Position numbers and translations under genes: made by a program. A stretch of DNA of 64,000 bases. It comes from Streptomyces sp. BHT-5-2 (GTDB lineage Bacteria > Actinomycetota > Actinomycetes > Streptomycetales > Streptomycetaceae). The stretch spans positions 2,418,001 through 2,482,000 of the forward strand of contig NZ_CP081497.1 of the NCBI RefSeq assembly GCF_019774615.1. The letters are read 5' to 3'. The notes below the pieces were generated by a model, which saw only the letters and a list, made by a program, of their open reading frames with translations, did not search any database and was not told where the DNA came from. Numbering within the stretch: the first letter of the stretch is position 1; each line of letters opens with the position of its first letter. Positions 26,474 through 34,673 of this stretch are shown in pieces.

Positions 26474-27121
26474 ATGAAGCGGCGACGGGTCGGGGCGGTC
26501 ATGACCGGTGACGTCGTCCGCGCGCAGGGTGGGACCCCGGCCATCGAACTGACGCGGTGGATGGCCGAGTTCGGCATCAACGGCGTGCCGGTGGTCGACG
26601 GCGACGACAAGGTGATCGGGGTCGTCTCGGCGACGGACCTGGAACGCGCGCGCCGTACCGGCGGCAGCTCGCCGGACCGCTCCGCGCGGACCCTGATGTC
26701 CGCCCCGGCCCATACCGTCCGCGCCGACGACTCGGTCGTGCGGGCCGCCCGGCTGATGTCCTCGTACGGCATCGAGCGGCTCCCGGTCGTGGACGAGGAG
26801 GCCCGCCTCGTCGGCATGCTGACCCGGCGCGATGTCCTCAAGCTCTTCGCCCGCTCCGACGAGGAGATCCGGGCCGAGGTGATCGACGCGATCGTGCTCC
26901 GCACCATGTGGCTGGACCCGGCCGGCGTCGACGTCTCCGTCCGCGACGGCGTGGTGACCTTGGAAGGATCCCTGGACACCAGTGGCCAGGCAGCGGCCTT
27001 GGTGGGGATGGCGCGGATGGTCGACGGCGTCACCTCGGTGGTCGACCGGCTCGCCCACCGACGCACGGGCCCGTGGCGGGGCCCGGAGCGGGGGAAGGAG
27101 GACGATGCCCGTCCGCCGTGA
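26474..27121 (+). CDS. CBS-pair plus BON domain protein
   Basis: A 215-residue paralogue of the protein at 23019. The CBS motifs VGAVMTGDVVRAQ and ARTLMSAPAHTVRADDSVVRA are followed by a BON domain (VDVSVRDGVVTLEGSLD, about residues 150-200) and a charged tail. It lies 42 bases after the acetyltransferase/ligase gene, with GGGGAGAAGGG before the ATG, so the three genes probably form one operon. Confidence 0.9.
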   Translation: MKRRRVGAVMTGDVVRAQGGTPAIELTRWMAEFGINGVPVVDGDDKVIGVVSATDLERARRTGGSSPDRSARTLMSAPAHTVRADDSVVRAARLMSSYGIERLPVVDEEARLVGMLTRRDVLKLFARSDEEIRAEVIDAIVLRTMWLDPAGVDVSVRDGVVTLEGSLDTSGQAAALVGMARMVDGVTSVVDRLAHRRTGPWRGPERGKEDDARPP

Positions 27122-27166
27122 CGGGCCGCGGTGCGCGGGGCTCGGTGGCGGTCGGGCGCGCAACGG

Positions 27167-27742
27167 TCACGGGTGGTCGCGTCGCGACGGCGCGTCGAGT
27201 TCCGCCCACTCCCGCTCCCACTGCGCGTACCGCCGGCGGTTCAACAGACCGACGCCGGCCTTGTACGCGCCGAAGACCGCCAGACCGGTGCCGGAGGCGG
27301 CCACGGTCCCGATCGCCACGCCCTCGACCAGGGTGTCCCCGGGTGTGCCGGGATCCCGGATCACGGCTCCGTGGCGGTCCAGCCAGACGGTCGTCCGGTC
27401 CCCGGCCTGCGTGGTGGGTGGCACCGTGGCCTCGCCCGTCCGCACCGTGCCGTCCGGTGCCGTCCACCGGACGACCGCGTGGACGGGTGCCACCGCTCCG
27501 CTGCCGGAGCCGATATTGATGGTGGTGGGAGGCGCTTTGGTCACCACGGCGGTGGCCGAGTGCCAGCCGGCTCGTTGCTCTCGGACGGCGGTGTCCACCG
27601 AACTGCCGGCCACCACCCCCGCCACAGGCGCGGCCACGGCGATCAGCAGGCCGCTGACCAGCGCCAACCAGGACTGTGCCACGTCCGTGCGGCGCTGGAG
27701 CGGACCGTGCCGCCACGGCCGGTGGAGTGTCCGCGGAATCAT
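27167..27742 (-). CDS. Rv1733c-like membrane protein
   Basis: A 191-residue protein with two transmembrane helices, one near residues 25-47 (LALVSGLLIAVAAPVAGVVAG) and one near 145-165, enclosing an extracellular beta-rich region. The N terminus (RRTDVAQSWLAL) and the ends of both helices match the Rv1733c family, a DosR-regulon membrane protein of unknown role in mycobacteria. It is divergent from the DevR gene, with a palindrome in between. Confidence 0.8.
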   Translation of the reverse strand: MIPRTLHRPWRHGPLQRRTDVAQSWLALVSGLLIAVAAPVAGVVAGSSVDTAVREQRAGWHSATAVVTKAPPTTINIGSGSGAVAPVHAVVRWTAPDGTVRTGEATVPPTTQAGDRTTVWLDRHGAVIRDPGTPGDTLVEGVAIGTVAASGTGLAVFGAYKAGVGLLNRRRYAQWEREWAELDAPSRRDHP

Positions 27743-27799
27743 CTGGCACCCCCTTCACCTGCTGGTTCGAGGCTCTCACCACAGGGTGTCCGGGGGAGA

Positions 27800-27813
27800 G
27801 GGCCGAACGGTCC
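27800..27813. promoter_or_regulatory. Dormancy-island palindrome, copy 3
   Basis: GGGCCGAACGGTCC (one departure from GGGCCGNNCGGCCC) between the Rv1733c-like gene and the DevR gene, 119 bases before devR; suggests autoregulation. Confidence 0.65.
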
Positions 27814-27932
27814 CGGTGCGGGGCCTGGAGGTGTGGTCGGTGGGGGTGGTGTGGGGGCTGTTCGGCCCTGGCGGGTCGCCTTGGGTGGGGTGAGGATGAG
27901 GTGGGGGGTGGGGTTTGTGGACGGAGGGCCTG

Positions 27933-28634
27933 ATGAGCGAGACGGGTGTGTTCTCCCCGCAGTGGCCGATCCGGGTGTTCCTGGTCGATGATCATGAGGT
28001 GGTCCGGCGTGGTGTGCAGGATCTGCTCGATGCGGAGCCGGACATCGAGGTGGTGGGTGATGCCGGAACGGCCGATCGTGCGTTGGCGCGGGGGCCGGCG
28101 TTGCGGCCCGATGTGGCGGTGCTCGATGTCCGGTTGCCGGATGGCGACGGGATCTCGGTGTGTCGTGAGTTGCGTTCGCGGATGCCGGAGGTGGCCTGCC
28201 TGATCCTCACCTCGTTCGACGATGATGACGCGCTGCTCGATGCGATCATGTCCGGGGCTGCTGGTTACGTTCTGAAGGAGATCAAGGGCACGGATCTGGT
28301 CGCCGCGGTGCGTACGGTGGCGTCGGGGCGTTCGATGCTGGATCCGGCCACCACGGCGCGGTTGATGCGTCGTCTGCGGGGTGGGGAGGAGGACGTGGCG
28401 CCGTCGGAGGAGGATGCTCTGTCCGGGCTGTCGGCGCGGGAGCGGGAGATCCTAGAGCTGATCGGGGAGGGTTTGACGAACCGTCAGATCGGTGCGCGGC
28501 TCTATCTGTCCGAGAAGACCGTCAAGAACCACATCTCCCGGCTGCTGGCCAAGCTCGGCGTCGAGCGCCGTATCCAGGCGGCGGTGCTCGCCACGCAGCA
28601 CGGGGTGGGGGCGAGTATGGAACGGGCGGGCTAG
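27933..28634 (+). CDS. devR: DevR/DosR-like response regulator (NarL family)
   Basis: A 233-residue response regulator. The receiver domain has the acidic pair DD at 19-20, the phospho-acceptor Asp 65 (AVLDVRLPDGDG) and the Lys of YVLKE. The C-terminal LuxR/NarL helix-turn-helix reads LSAREREILELIGEGLTNRQ and continues IGARLYLSEKTVKNHISRLL, very close to DevR. GGAGG lies before the ATG at 27933. It converges on the histidine kinase gene, four bases apart. Its place in an island of dormancy genes and the nearby palindromes make it the likely master regulator. Confidence 0.9.
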   Translation: MSETGVFSPQWPIRVFLVDDHEVVRRGVQDLLDAEPDIEVVGDAGTADRALARGPALRPDVAVLDVRLPDGDGISVCRELRSRMPEVACLILTSFDDDDALLDAIMSGAAGYVLKEIKGTDLVAAVRTVASGRSMLDPATTARLMRRLRGGEEDVAPSEEDALSGLSAREREILELIGEGLTNRQIGARLYLSEKTVKNHISRLLAKLGVERRIQAAVLATQHGVGASMERAG

Positions 28635-28638
28635 CGCA

Positions 28639-30360
28639 TCAGGGGATCGGTGCCGTCCACGTCAGGCGGGTGCCGCCCTCCGGCCGGGCCGTCACGGTCA
28701 TTTCGCCGCCTGTGCTGCGGGCTCGTTGGGCGAGGTTGTCCAGGCCGCTGCGTCGGTGGTGTTGGGGGATGCCGGTGCCGTTGTCGGTGACGGTCAGGGT
28801 GAGTCGGCCGGCGTGGGCGGTCAGGGACACGTCCGCCGTGCTGGCGTGGGCGTGGCGGGCGATGTTGCTGAGGGCTTCGGAGAGTGCGGCCAGGGTGTGT
28901 TCGGCCAGTTCCTGCGGTACGTCGGTGTCCAGCAGTCCTTCCATGTGCAGGGACGGGGAGAATCCCAGTGCGCGGGATGCTTCTTCCAGTGTGGCGACCG
29001 TCCGGGTCCGCAGGCCCTGTCTGTCGGTTGCGGTGTCGTGGGTCCGTAGCCCGAAGATGGTGGATCGGATGATCTTGATGGTCTCGTCCAGGTCGTCCAC
29101 CGCGCGCAGGAGCCGTTCGTGTGCCTCGGGGTGGTCCACGAACCGTACTGTGCTCTGCAGTGTCATTCCGATGGCGAAGAGCCGTTGGATGGCCAGGTCG
29201 TGCAGGTCGCGGGCGATCCGGTCGCGGTCTTGGAGCAGCGTCATCTGATCTGCGGCCGCGCGCTGTTCGGAGAGTTCCATGGCCAGGGCGGCTTGTCCGG
29301 CGAAGGTCAGCAAGGGTGCGGTCTCGGGGCTGGTGAAGGGGGCGCGTCCGCGCAGTCGCGCCAGGATCAGCACGCCGCGGACTTTCTGGCCGGTTGCCAG
29401 GGGAACGGCCACCGCCGGCCCCAGCCCCCACCAGCGGGGTGGACCTGCGGTGATCCTGGTGTCGTGCTCGATGTCCTGGCTGATCAGCGGGCGTCCGGCG
29501 GCCAGTGCGGCGCCGCCGAACGATCCGCGGCGGGGCAGGACCAGGCCGCGGTGGGCCTGGGCGTCGACGCCGGAGGCCAGCTCCGTGCGCAGGCAGTCGC
29601 CCTCCACCGGTAGGGCGAGGACTGCGAGGTCGGCGGAGAGGATGCGCACCGCGCGGTCGACGATGGTGCAGAGCACGTCCTTCTCCAGGGTGTTCTGGTC
29701 CTTGGCCGCCGGTAGTAGTCCGGCGACGATCTCGCTGTTCGCCTCCAGCCATTCCTGGCGGTAGCGGGCTTCTTCGAAGAGCCGGGCGTGTTCGATGGCC
29801 ACTCCGGCTGCCACCGCCAGCGTCGACAGCAGTGTCTCGTCGTCCTCGGTGAACGGCCCGCCGCCGTGCTTCTCGGTCAGGTACAGGTTGCCGAAGACCT
29901 CGTCGCCGATGCGTATCGGTACTCCGAGGAAGGAGTGCATCGCCGGGTGGTGCGGTGGGAATCCGTGGGAGGCGGGGTGGTCGGCCAGTTCGCTGACCCG
30001 CAGTGGGGCGGGACGGCGGATCAGCTCGCCGAGGATTCCGTGGCCGGCGGGCAGGGTGCCGATGGCCTTGAACTGCTCGTCGGTCAGGCCGACGGGCAGG
30101 AACTGGCTGAGTCTGCCGTCGGCACCGATCACCCCGAGCGCGCCGTACCGTGCGTCCGCGACCACCACGGCGGCCTCGATGATGTGCCGCAGTACCTGTG
30201 GCAGCTCCAGGCCGGCGCCCACCGACAGCACCGCTTCCAGCAGCAGGTGCTGCGAGCGGCCGCTGGTCTTCTCCACGGCGCGCAGCCGCTCCAGCAGATC
30301 GTCGGGCAATGCGTGCAGGTGCAACCGCTCCCCGTCCGTCCGACAGCCCACCTCGCCCAC
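28639..30360 (-). CDS. devS: DevS/DosS-like sensor histidine kinase (GAF-GAF-HisKA_3-HATPase)
   Basis: A 573-residue soluble kinase. GAF-A spans about residues 45-200 and GAF-B about 220-365; HisKA_3 has RDRIARDLHD with the phospho-acceptor His; the ATPase ends with TDNGTGIP and GGTRLTW. The segment GFPPHHPAMHSFLGVP in GAF-A matches the region that carries the heme-binding His in mycobacterial DevS, so oxygen/NO/CO or redox sensing is likely. The start is a GTG six bases after GGAGG; the longer frame upstream is Arg-rich. It ends four bases from devR on the opposite strand, an unusual tail-to-tail arrangement for this pair. Confidence 0.88.
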   Translation of the reverse strand: MGEVGCRTDGERLHLHALPDDLLERLRAVEKTSGRSQHLLLEAVLSVGAGLELPQVLRHIIEAAVVVADARYGALGVIGADGRLSQFLPVGLTDEQFKAIGTLPAGHGILGELIRRPAPLRVSELADHPASHGFPPHHPAMHSFLGVPIRIGDEVFGNLYLTEKHGGGPFTEDDETLLSTLAVAAGVAIEHARLFEEARYRQEWLEANSEIVAGLLPAAKDQNTLEKDVLCTIVDRAVRILSADLAVLALPVEGDCLRTELASGVDAQAHRGLVLPRRGSFGGAALAAGRPLISQDIEHDTRITAGPPRWWGLGPAVAVPLATGQKVRGVLILARLRGRAPFTSPETAPLLTFAGQAALAMELSEQRAAADQMTLLQDRDRIARDLHDLAIQRLFAIGMTLQSTVRFVDHPEAHERLLRAVDDLDETIKIIRSTIFGLRTHDTATDRQGLRTRTVATLEEASRALGFSPSLHMEGLLDTDVPQELAEHTLAALSEALSNIARHAHASTADVSLTAHAGRLTLTVTDNGTGIPQHHRRSGLDNLAQRARSTGGEMTVTARPEGGTRLTWTAPIP

Positions 30361-30480
30361 GGCCCACCTCCGTCGTGGCCGGCCTGTGTGGCCCGGCCAC
30401 ACCACCACGGTAAGGCGAGCCACCGACAGACACCTCATGTACAGCGCTCTTCGCCCGTCCTCGGCCCTTCGCCATGGCGT

Positions 30481-30494
30481 GGGCCGTTCGGCCC
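30481..30494. promoter_or_regulatory. Dormancy-island palindrome, copy 4
   Basis: GGGCCGTTCGGCCC, a perfect copy midway between the devS start (30360) and the Hsp20 start (30599). Confidence 0.7.
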
Positions 30495-30598
30495 GGACCC
30501 AGCGCCCATCGGCTCATTGGTCGGCAGAGGGCCGGGGAGCAGGCTCGACAGCGAGGGGCGGTCAACCGTCCTGTGGCCGTTTTGACTGAGGAGCAACG

Positions 30599-31036
30599 AT
30601 GGGCAACGTACTGCAACGCCACCCGGCACGGACTCTCTCGATGCAGGACATGTTCGACCGGCTGGAAAGCGGGATCCTCGGGGGGCCGTGGCACTTCGGC
30701 ACACACGAGATCCGCATAGAAGAACACCTGACCGAGGACGCTTACCAGGTCAAGGCGGAGCTGCCCGGCATAGACCCGGACAAGAACCTGGAGATCGACG
30801 TCACGGGAGACTTCCTGACCATCCGCGCCGAGCGGGAGGAACGCACGGAGACCAAGGAGAGCTCCGAGTTCCACTACGGGTCGTTCGCACGCGCGGTGCG
30901 GCTGCCTGCCGGGGCTCACGGGGACCGGGCGACCGCCGACTACACCGACGGCATCCTCACCGTCCGGGTGCCGCTGGAGGCGGCGAAGGGCGAGACCACC
31001 AAGATCCCGGTCACCCACGCGACGCGGCCCAGCTGA
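30599..31036 (+). CDS. Hsp20/alpha-crystallin family chaperone
   Basis: A 145-residue small heat shock protein. The alpha-crystallin domain covers about residues 38-130 with DAYQVKAELPGIDPDKNLEI and GILTVRVPLEAA; the C-terminal KIPV gives the I-x-V tail that docks neighbouring subunits. It is of the HspX/Acr type that protects proteins and ribosomes in hypoxic mycobacteria. GAGGAG precedes the ATG. A perfect palindrome lies 104 bases upstream, and a strong two-way terminator follows. Confidence 0.92.
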   Translation: MGNVLQRHPARTLSMQDMFDRLESGILGGPWHFGTHEIRIEEHLTEDAYQVKAELPGIDPDKNLEIDVTGDFLTIRAEREERTETKESSEFHYGSFARAVRLPAGAHGDRATADYTDGILTVRVPLEAAKGETTKIPVTHATRPS

Positions 31037-31068
31037 GCCGCAGGGCGGCGAAACGGGAGAACAGGGCC

Positions 31069-31107
31069 AGGGCCGGCAGCGATCGCCGTGCGACCGCTGC
31101 CGGCCCT
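31069..31107. terminator. Bidirectional terminator
   Basis: Perfect 13-bp arms AGGGCCGGCAGCG and CGCTGCCGGCCCT around a 13-base loop, between the convergent Hsp20 and DUF1876 genes. Confidence 0.75.
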
Positions 31108-31110
31108 GCG

Positions 31111-31386
31111 TCATGCGGTCGCCTTCGTCGAGCGCCGCACCGACTCGTGTACGCCCTCCAGGTCGTCGGTCGCGGTGCGCGCCAGTTGTGCGGCCAGGTC
31201 GTTCATCGCTCGGCTGGCCGCAAGCTCGTCGCCGATCTCGGGCACGTTGGGGTCCCGTGGGCTGCACCGGGCCGTGCCGTGCCCGGTGAGCGTGGTGGTC
31301 CCGGTGTCGAGGACGACATGGGCCTTCGTGGCGCTGCCCTCCTCGAAGAGGTGCAGCCGTACCTTCCATTCAAGGGTCTTGGCCAT
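31111..31386 (-). CDS. DUF1876 protein (Rv1738/Rv2632c-like)
   Basis: A 91-residue protein with the DUF1876 pattern: WKVRLHLFEEGSATKAHVVL, then GHGTARCSPRDPNVPEIGDE and a helical tail. Rv1738, a member of this family strongly induced by hypoxia, folds like half of a ribosome hibernation factor. A similar role in protecting idle ribosomes is inferred. GGAGGTAC precedes the ATG. Confidence 0.85.
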   Translation of the reverse strand: MAKTLEWKVRLHLFEEGSATKAHVVLDTGTTTLTGHGTARCSPRDPNVPEIGDELAASRAMNDLAAQLARTATDDLEGVHESVRRSTKATA

Positions 31387-31522
31387 GACGTACCTCCTGT
31401 GTCGAACTCCCAGCGCCAGGATCGACCCACAGCGCCGGATCCCGACAGGGCTGGAGCGCCTCGGTCCATGAGCCGACCGGCCCCCGGTCGTCTCGTCCCG
31501 CGGCGTCCGGACGGTGCCGACC

Positions 31523-32023
31523 TCAGCCGCCGGAATCCGTGCCCCGCGGTGCGAGGTCCCGCTCGATCCGTGCGACGAGCGGGAGAACGGCGGCGGCGAC
31601 CGGCGGCGACAGGGTGGTGCCGGGGCCGGTGTCCGCGGCTTCCACGGCGTAGACGAGCAGTTCCGTCGGCAGTCGGCCCAGCACGCGGGCCAGCGCCACG
31701 GCATCGCCCAGGGCGAAGCCGTGCGAACTGGTCTCGCCGTGGGGTGAGGGGGAGAGCGCGTCATGGATGCGGAACCGGTGGACGTGGCCCGGCCGGGACG
31801 GACGGGAGCGGGCCGCGTCCACGACGATCGCCCGGCGCGCGCCTTCCCAGGCACCGATGAGCCGGGTGGGTTCCCCGTCGGTGCGGAACAGCGCGACGCC
31901 GCGGGCGAGCCGACGCCGTGCGAGCTCGGCGACGACCGCCCACCCCACGCCGTCGTCGCGACGGTGGTCGTTGCCGATGCCGATCACGGCGATCCGCGTG
32001 CGGGAGCGGGAGGAACGATCCAT
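31523..32023 (-). CDS. [NiFe]-hydrogenase maturation protease (HycI/HyaD family)
   Basis: A 166-residue protein with the family start IAVIGIGNDHRRDDGVGWAV, where the Glu/Asp residues that bind nickel during cleavage of the large-subunit tail are expected; VVDAARS and SSHGF follow. It would remove a C-terminal peptide from the large subunit encoded at 35474. AAGGAG lies seven bases before the ATG. It is divergent from the hydrogenase operon. It is the only hydrogenase maturation gene seen in the window; no hypA-F genes are present here. Confidence 0.88.
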   Translation of the reverse strand: MDRSSRSRTRIAVIGIGNDHRRDDGVGWAVVAELARRRLARGVALFRTDGEPTRLIGAWEGARRAIVVDAARSRPSRPGHVHRFRIHDALSPSPHGETSSHGFALGDAVALARVLGRLPTELLVYAVEAADTGPGTTLSPPVAAAVLPLVARIERDLAPRGTDSGG

Positions 32024-32118
32024 GGTGCCGCTCCTTCCCCACGCGGGCTCCCGCGGAGTCGTCCGGGGCCGCCCCGGGGGCCGTCCGAGGTACGCGCAAG
32101 GCTGTATGGGGCACACCC

Positions 32119-32132
32119 CAGCCCGTCGGCCC
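32119..32132. promoter_or_regulatory. Weak copy of the dormancy-island palindrome
   Basis: CAGCCCGTCGGCCC matches GGGCCGNNCGGCCC at 9 of 12 fixed positions and has a perfect right half, in the divergent space between the maturation protease and the hydrogenase operon. Confidence 0.35.
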
Positions 32133-32196
32133 GGTCAGCGACCGGGGCCGGTCCCATACTGACCGCGTTGGCGTGATCTGCACCGGAAGGCGGCCG

Positions 32197-33354
32197 ATGA
32201 CGGGCGAGGCATCCACCGCGGTGATCGGGACCGACGGGATGGCAGCGCTGATCCGCGTCCTGGCCGCCCGAGGCCGCACCGTCATCGGCCCCACCGTGCG
32301 CGATGGCGCGATCGTGCTGGACGAACTCACCGACGGCGAAGAACTGCCCTACGGCTGGGGCGTGGAGCTGGAGGCCGGGCACTACCGGGTGCGGCCCCGC
32401 CCGGACGGCGCGGCCTTCGCGCACAGCGCCGGCCCGCAGTCCTGGAAGACCTACCTCCAACCGCAACGCGAGCGGCAGTGGAGCGCCGACCGCGGGTCCG
32501 ACGGCACCTGGACGGTGACCGAGGACGACACCCCACCGCCGTCGTACGCGTTCCTCGGCGTCCGCCCCTGCGACCTGCGGGCGATCGCCGTGCAGGACCG
32601 GGTACTGGCCGGCGGGCCGCACAGCGACAGCCGCTACCGCGCTCGTCGCGACCGGGCCTTCCTCGTCGCCGTGGAGTGCACCGAACCGGGAGCCACCTGC
32701 TTCTGCACCTCCATGGGCACCGGGCCCGGTGTGGACGGCGGCTACGACCTGGCACTGACCGAGGTCGTCGATGACGGCGGCGGCCACCGCTTCTGGGCGC
32801 GGGCCGGCAGCGACGAGGGCGCGTCGGTGCTGGCGGAGCTGCCGCACCTGCCGGCCGATCCCGCGCTCGCCACCGTGGCCCGGGAGCAGGTCGCCGCGGC
32901 GGCCGACCGGATGGGCCGCACCATGCCCGAGGTGGACCTCCAGGCGCTGATGCGCGAGACGCTGCACGCCGACCGCTGGAACGACGTCGCCGCGCGCTGT
33001 CTGACCTGCGGCAACTGCACCATGGCCTGCCCGACCTGCTTCTGCACCTCGGCCGAGGACGTCACCGATCTCACCGGTGACCATGCCGAGCGGTGGCGGC
33101 GCTGGGAATCCTGCTTCGACCTGGAGTTCAGCCATCTGCCGGGCGGCCCGGTCCGCGCCTCGGGCCGCAGCCGCTACCGGCAGTGGGCCACCCACAAACT
33201 CGGCACCTGGTACGACCAGTTCGGCAGCTCCGGCTGCGTCGGCTGCGGACGGTGCATCGTGTGGTGCCCGGTCGGCATCGACATCACCGAGGAGGCCCAC
33301 GCCCTGAACGCGGAGCGCGCGACGGGCGGCCCGCCGGGGGAGGGCCGTGCATGA
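32197..33354 (+). CDS. Group 3b-type [NiFe] hydrogenase, beta (4Fe-4S) subunit
   Basis: A 385-residue iron-sulfur protein of the sulfhydrogenase beta type. Residues 1-250 form the family domain (YAFLGVRPCDLRAIAVQD near 125; CTEPGATCFC near 165). Two ferredoxin-like Cys groups follow: CLTCGNCTMACPTCFC near residue 268 and CVGCGRCIVWCPVGID near 346. It would pass electrons between the FAD subunit and the small subunit. GGAAGG lies before the ATG at 32197; the stop overlaps the next start (ATGA). First gene of a five-gene operon. Confidence 0.9.
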   Translation: MTGEASTAVIGTDGMAALIRVLAARGRTVIGPTVRDGAIVLDELTDGEELPYGWGVELEAGHYRVRPRPDGAAFAHSAGPQSWKTYLQPQRERQWSADRGSDGTWTVTEDDTPPPSYAFLGVRPCDLRAIAVQDRVLAGGPHSDSRYRARRDRAFLVAVECTEPGATCFCTSMGTGPGVDGGYDLALTEVVDDGGGHRFWARAGSDEGASVLAELPHLPADPALATVAREQVAAAADRMGRTMPEVDLQALMRETLHADRWNDVAARCLTCGNCTMACPTCFCTSAEDVTDLTGDHAERWRRWESCFDLEFSHLPGGPVRASGRSRYRQWATHKLGTWYDQFGSSGCVGCGRCIVWCPVGIDITEEAHALNAERATGGPPGEGRA

Positions 33355-33836
33355 CCCCCGACCGCTCGGGCTTCCTCGATGCGCTGCCGCCCGTACACCG
33401 TGACCGACTGCTCACCCTCGCCCAGGAGATCTCCTTCCCCGTGGGGCTGCGGATCTTCGACGAGGGCGGCACGGCCGACCGGTTCTGGGTGATCCGCTCG
33501 GGGACCGTCGCCCTCGACGTGTACGAGCCGGGCCGCGGCGCGGCCGTCGTCGAGACGCTCGGCGAAGGTGAACTCCTCGGCTGGTCCTGGCTGTTCGAGC
33601 CCTACCGCTGGCATCTGGGCGCACGGACCCGGGCCCCGGTGACGGCGTACGAGTTCGACGCCGAGCGCGTCCGTGGAGAGATCGATGCCGATCCCGCCTT
33701 CGGGCTCGCGGTCACCCGGTGCGTCGCGGCGGTGGCGATCGGCCGACGGCTGCGGGCCGCGCGCATCCGCCTGCTGGACCTCTACGGCCCGCCCGGCAGT
33801 GCGCCTCGGACCGGGAGTGCGGGAGCGGCGCTGTGA
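33351..33836 (+). CDS. Stand-alone cyclic-nucleotide-binding domain protein in the hydrogenase operon
   Basis: A 161-residue Crp-type cNMP-binding fold without any helix-turn-helix. The jelly-roll pattern ISFPVGLRIFDEGGTADRFW, GTVALDV and GEGELLGWSWLF is clear, but the usual R-S/A of the cAMP pocket (GExxxxxRSA) is replaced by GELLGWSWLFEPYRW, so the ligand may not be cAMP. It overlaps both neighbours by four bases (ATGA, GTGA). A close paralogue lies at 47139. Its role, perhaps as a subunit or sensor of the hydrogenase, is unknown. Confidence 0.85.
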   Translation: MTPDRSGFLDALPPVHRDRLLTLAQEISFPVGLRIFDEGGTADRFWVIRSGTVALDVYEPGRGAAVVETLGEGELLGWSWLFEPYRWHLGARTRAPVTAYEFDAERVRGEIDADPAFGLAVTRCVAAVAIGRRLRAARIRLLDLYGPPGSAPRTGSAGAAL

Positions 33837-34672
33837 GCGTGACTGCGACCAGGGGCCGCCGCCCGGACCTGGTGCCGGTTCCCTACCGGGTGGCGGAGCG
33901 CACCGACCAGAGCCCGGACACCGCCGATGTCGTGCTCGACCCGGTGGGCGACCCGCTACCGCCTTTCGTCCCAGGGCAGTTCGCCATGGTGTACGCCTTC
34001 GGTGTCGGTGACATCCCGCTCTCGCTGAGCGGTACGGACGGCCATCGGCTGACGCACACGATCCGTGCGGTCGGTGCGATCTCCCGGGCGCTGCACGGTC
34101 TGCGGCCCGGTGCGACGGTCGGGGTCCGCGGCCCCTTCGGCGTCGGCTGGGAGCTGCCCGCCGGTCAAGGGGCCGACCTCCTGATCGTCGCCGGGGGGCT
34201 GGGCCTCGCCCCGCTGCGCCCGCTGATCCGCGCCGCACTGGCCGCACCGCGACGGCACGGCCGACCGACCGTCCTCATCGGCACCCGCACACCCGGCGAC
34301 CTGCTCTGTGCCCGCGACATCGAAGCCTGGCGTGCCGCCGGTGCGCGGGTGGAGATCACCGTCGACCGGCCCGATGATGCCTGGCAGGGAGACGTCGGAG
34401 TCGTCACCGGTCTGCTGGGCCGAGCGGAATCCGACCCCCGGAACGCGGCCGCCTTCGTCTGCGGACCGGAGGTGATGATGCGGGCCACCGCCCGTGAACT
34501 CGTCCATCGCGGACTGGCGCCCGACCGGATCCAGGTCTCGCTGGAACGCACCATGCACTGCGGCACCGGTCACTGCGGGCACTGCCAGCTCGGCCCGCTG
34601 CTGCTGTGCCGCGACGGCCCGGTCGTCGCCTGGCATCACGCCGAACCCCTGCTCGCGGTAAGGGAGTTGTGA
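33833..34672 (+). CDS. Group 3b-type hydrogenase, gamma (FAD/NAD(P)-binding) subunit
   Basis: A 279-residue ferredoxin-reductase-like subunit. The FAD domain has FVPGQFAMVYAFG near residue 45 and IPLSLSG; the pyridine-nucleotide domain has IVAGGLGLAPLRPLI near residue 120; the C terminus carries the [2Fe-2S] Cys group CGTGHCGHCQLGP followed by LLC. It would move electrons between NAD(P)H and the iron-sulfur chain. GTG start in a GTGA overlap with the cNMP protein. Confidence 0.9.
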   Translation: MSVTATRGRRPDLVPVPYRVAERTDQSPDTADVVLDPVGDPLPPFVPGQFAMVYAFGVGDIPLSLSGTDGHRLTHTIRAVGAISRALHGLRPGATVGVRGPFGVGWELPAGQGADLLIVAGGLGLAPLRPLIRAALAAPRRHGRPTVLIGTRTPGDLLCARDIEAWRAAGARVEITVDRPDDAWQGDVGVVTGLLGRAESDPRNAAAFVCGPEVMMRATARELVHRGLAPDRIQVSLERTMHCGTGHCGHCQLGPLLLCRDGPVVAWHHAEPLLAVREL

Positions 34673-34673
34673 T

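Noticed and set aside
23078..27163. A 1361-residue open frame on the minus strand
   Set aside because: It is the antisense shadow of the CBS-BON and GNAT/ligase genes; composition is Arg/Gly/Val-rich with no family motifs.
31457..31500. GACCGGCCCCCGGTC as a regulatory site before the DUF1876 gene
   Set aside because: Palindromic, but it does not fit the island consensus and GC-rich DNA gives such sequences by chance.
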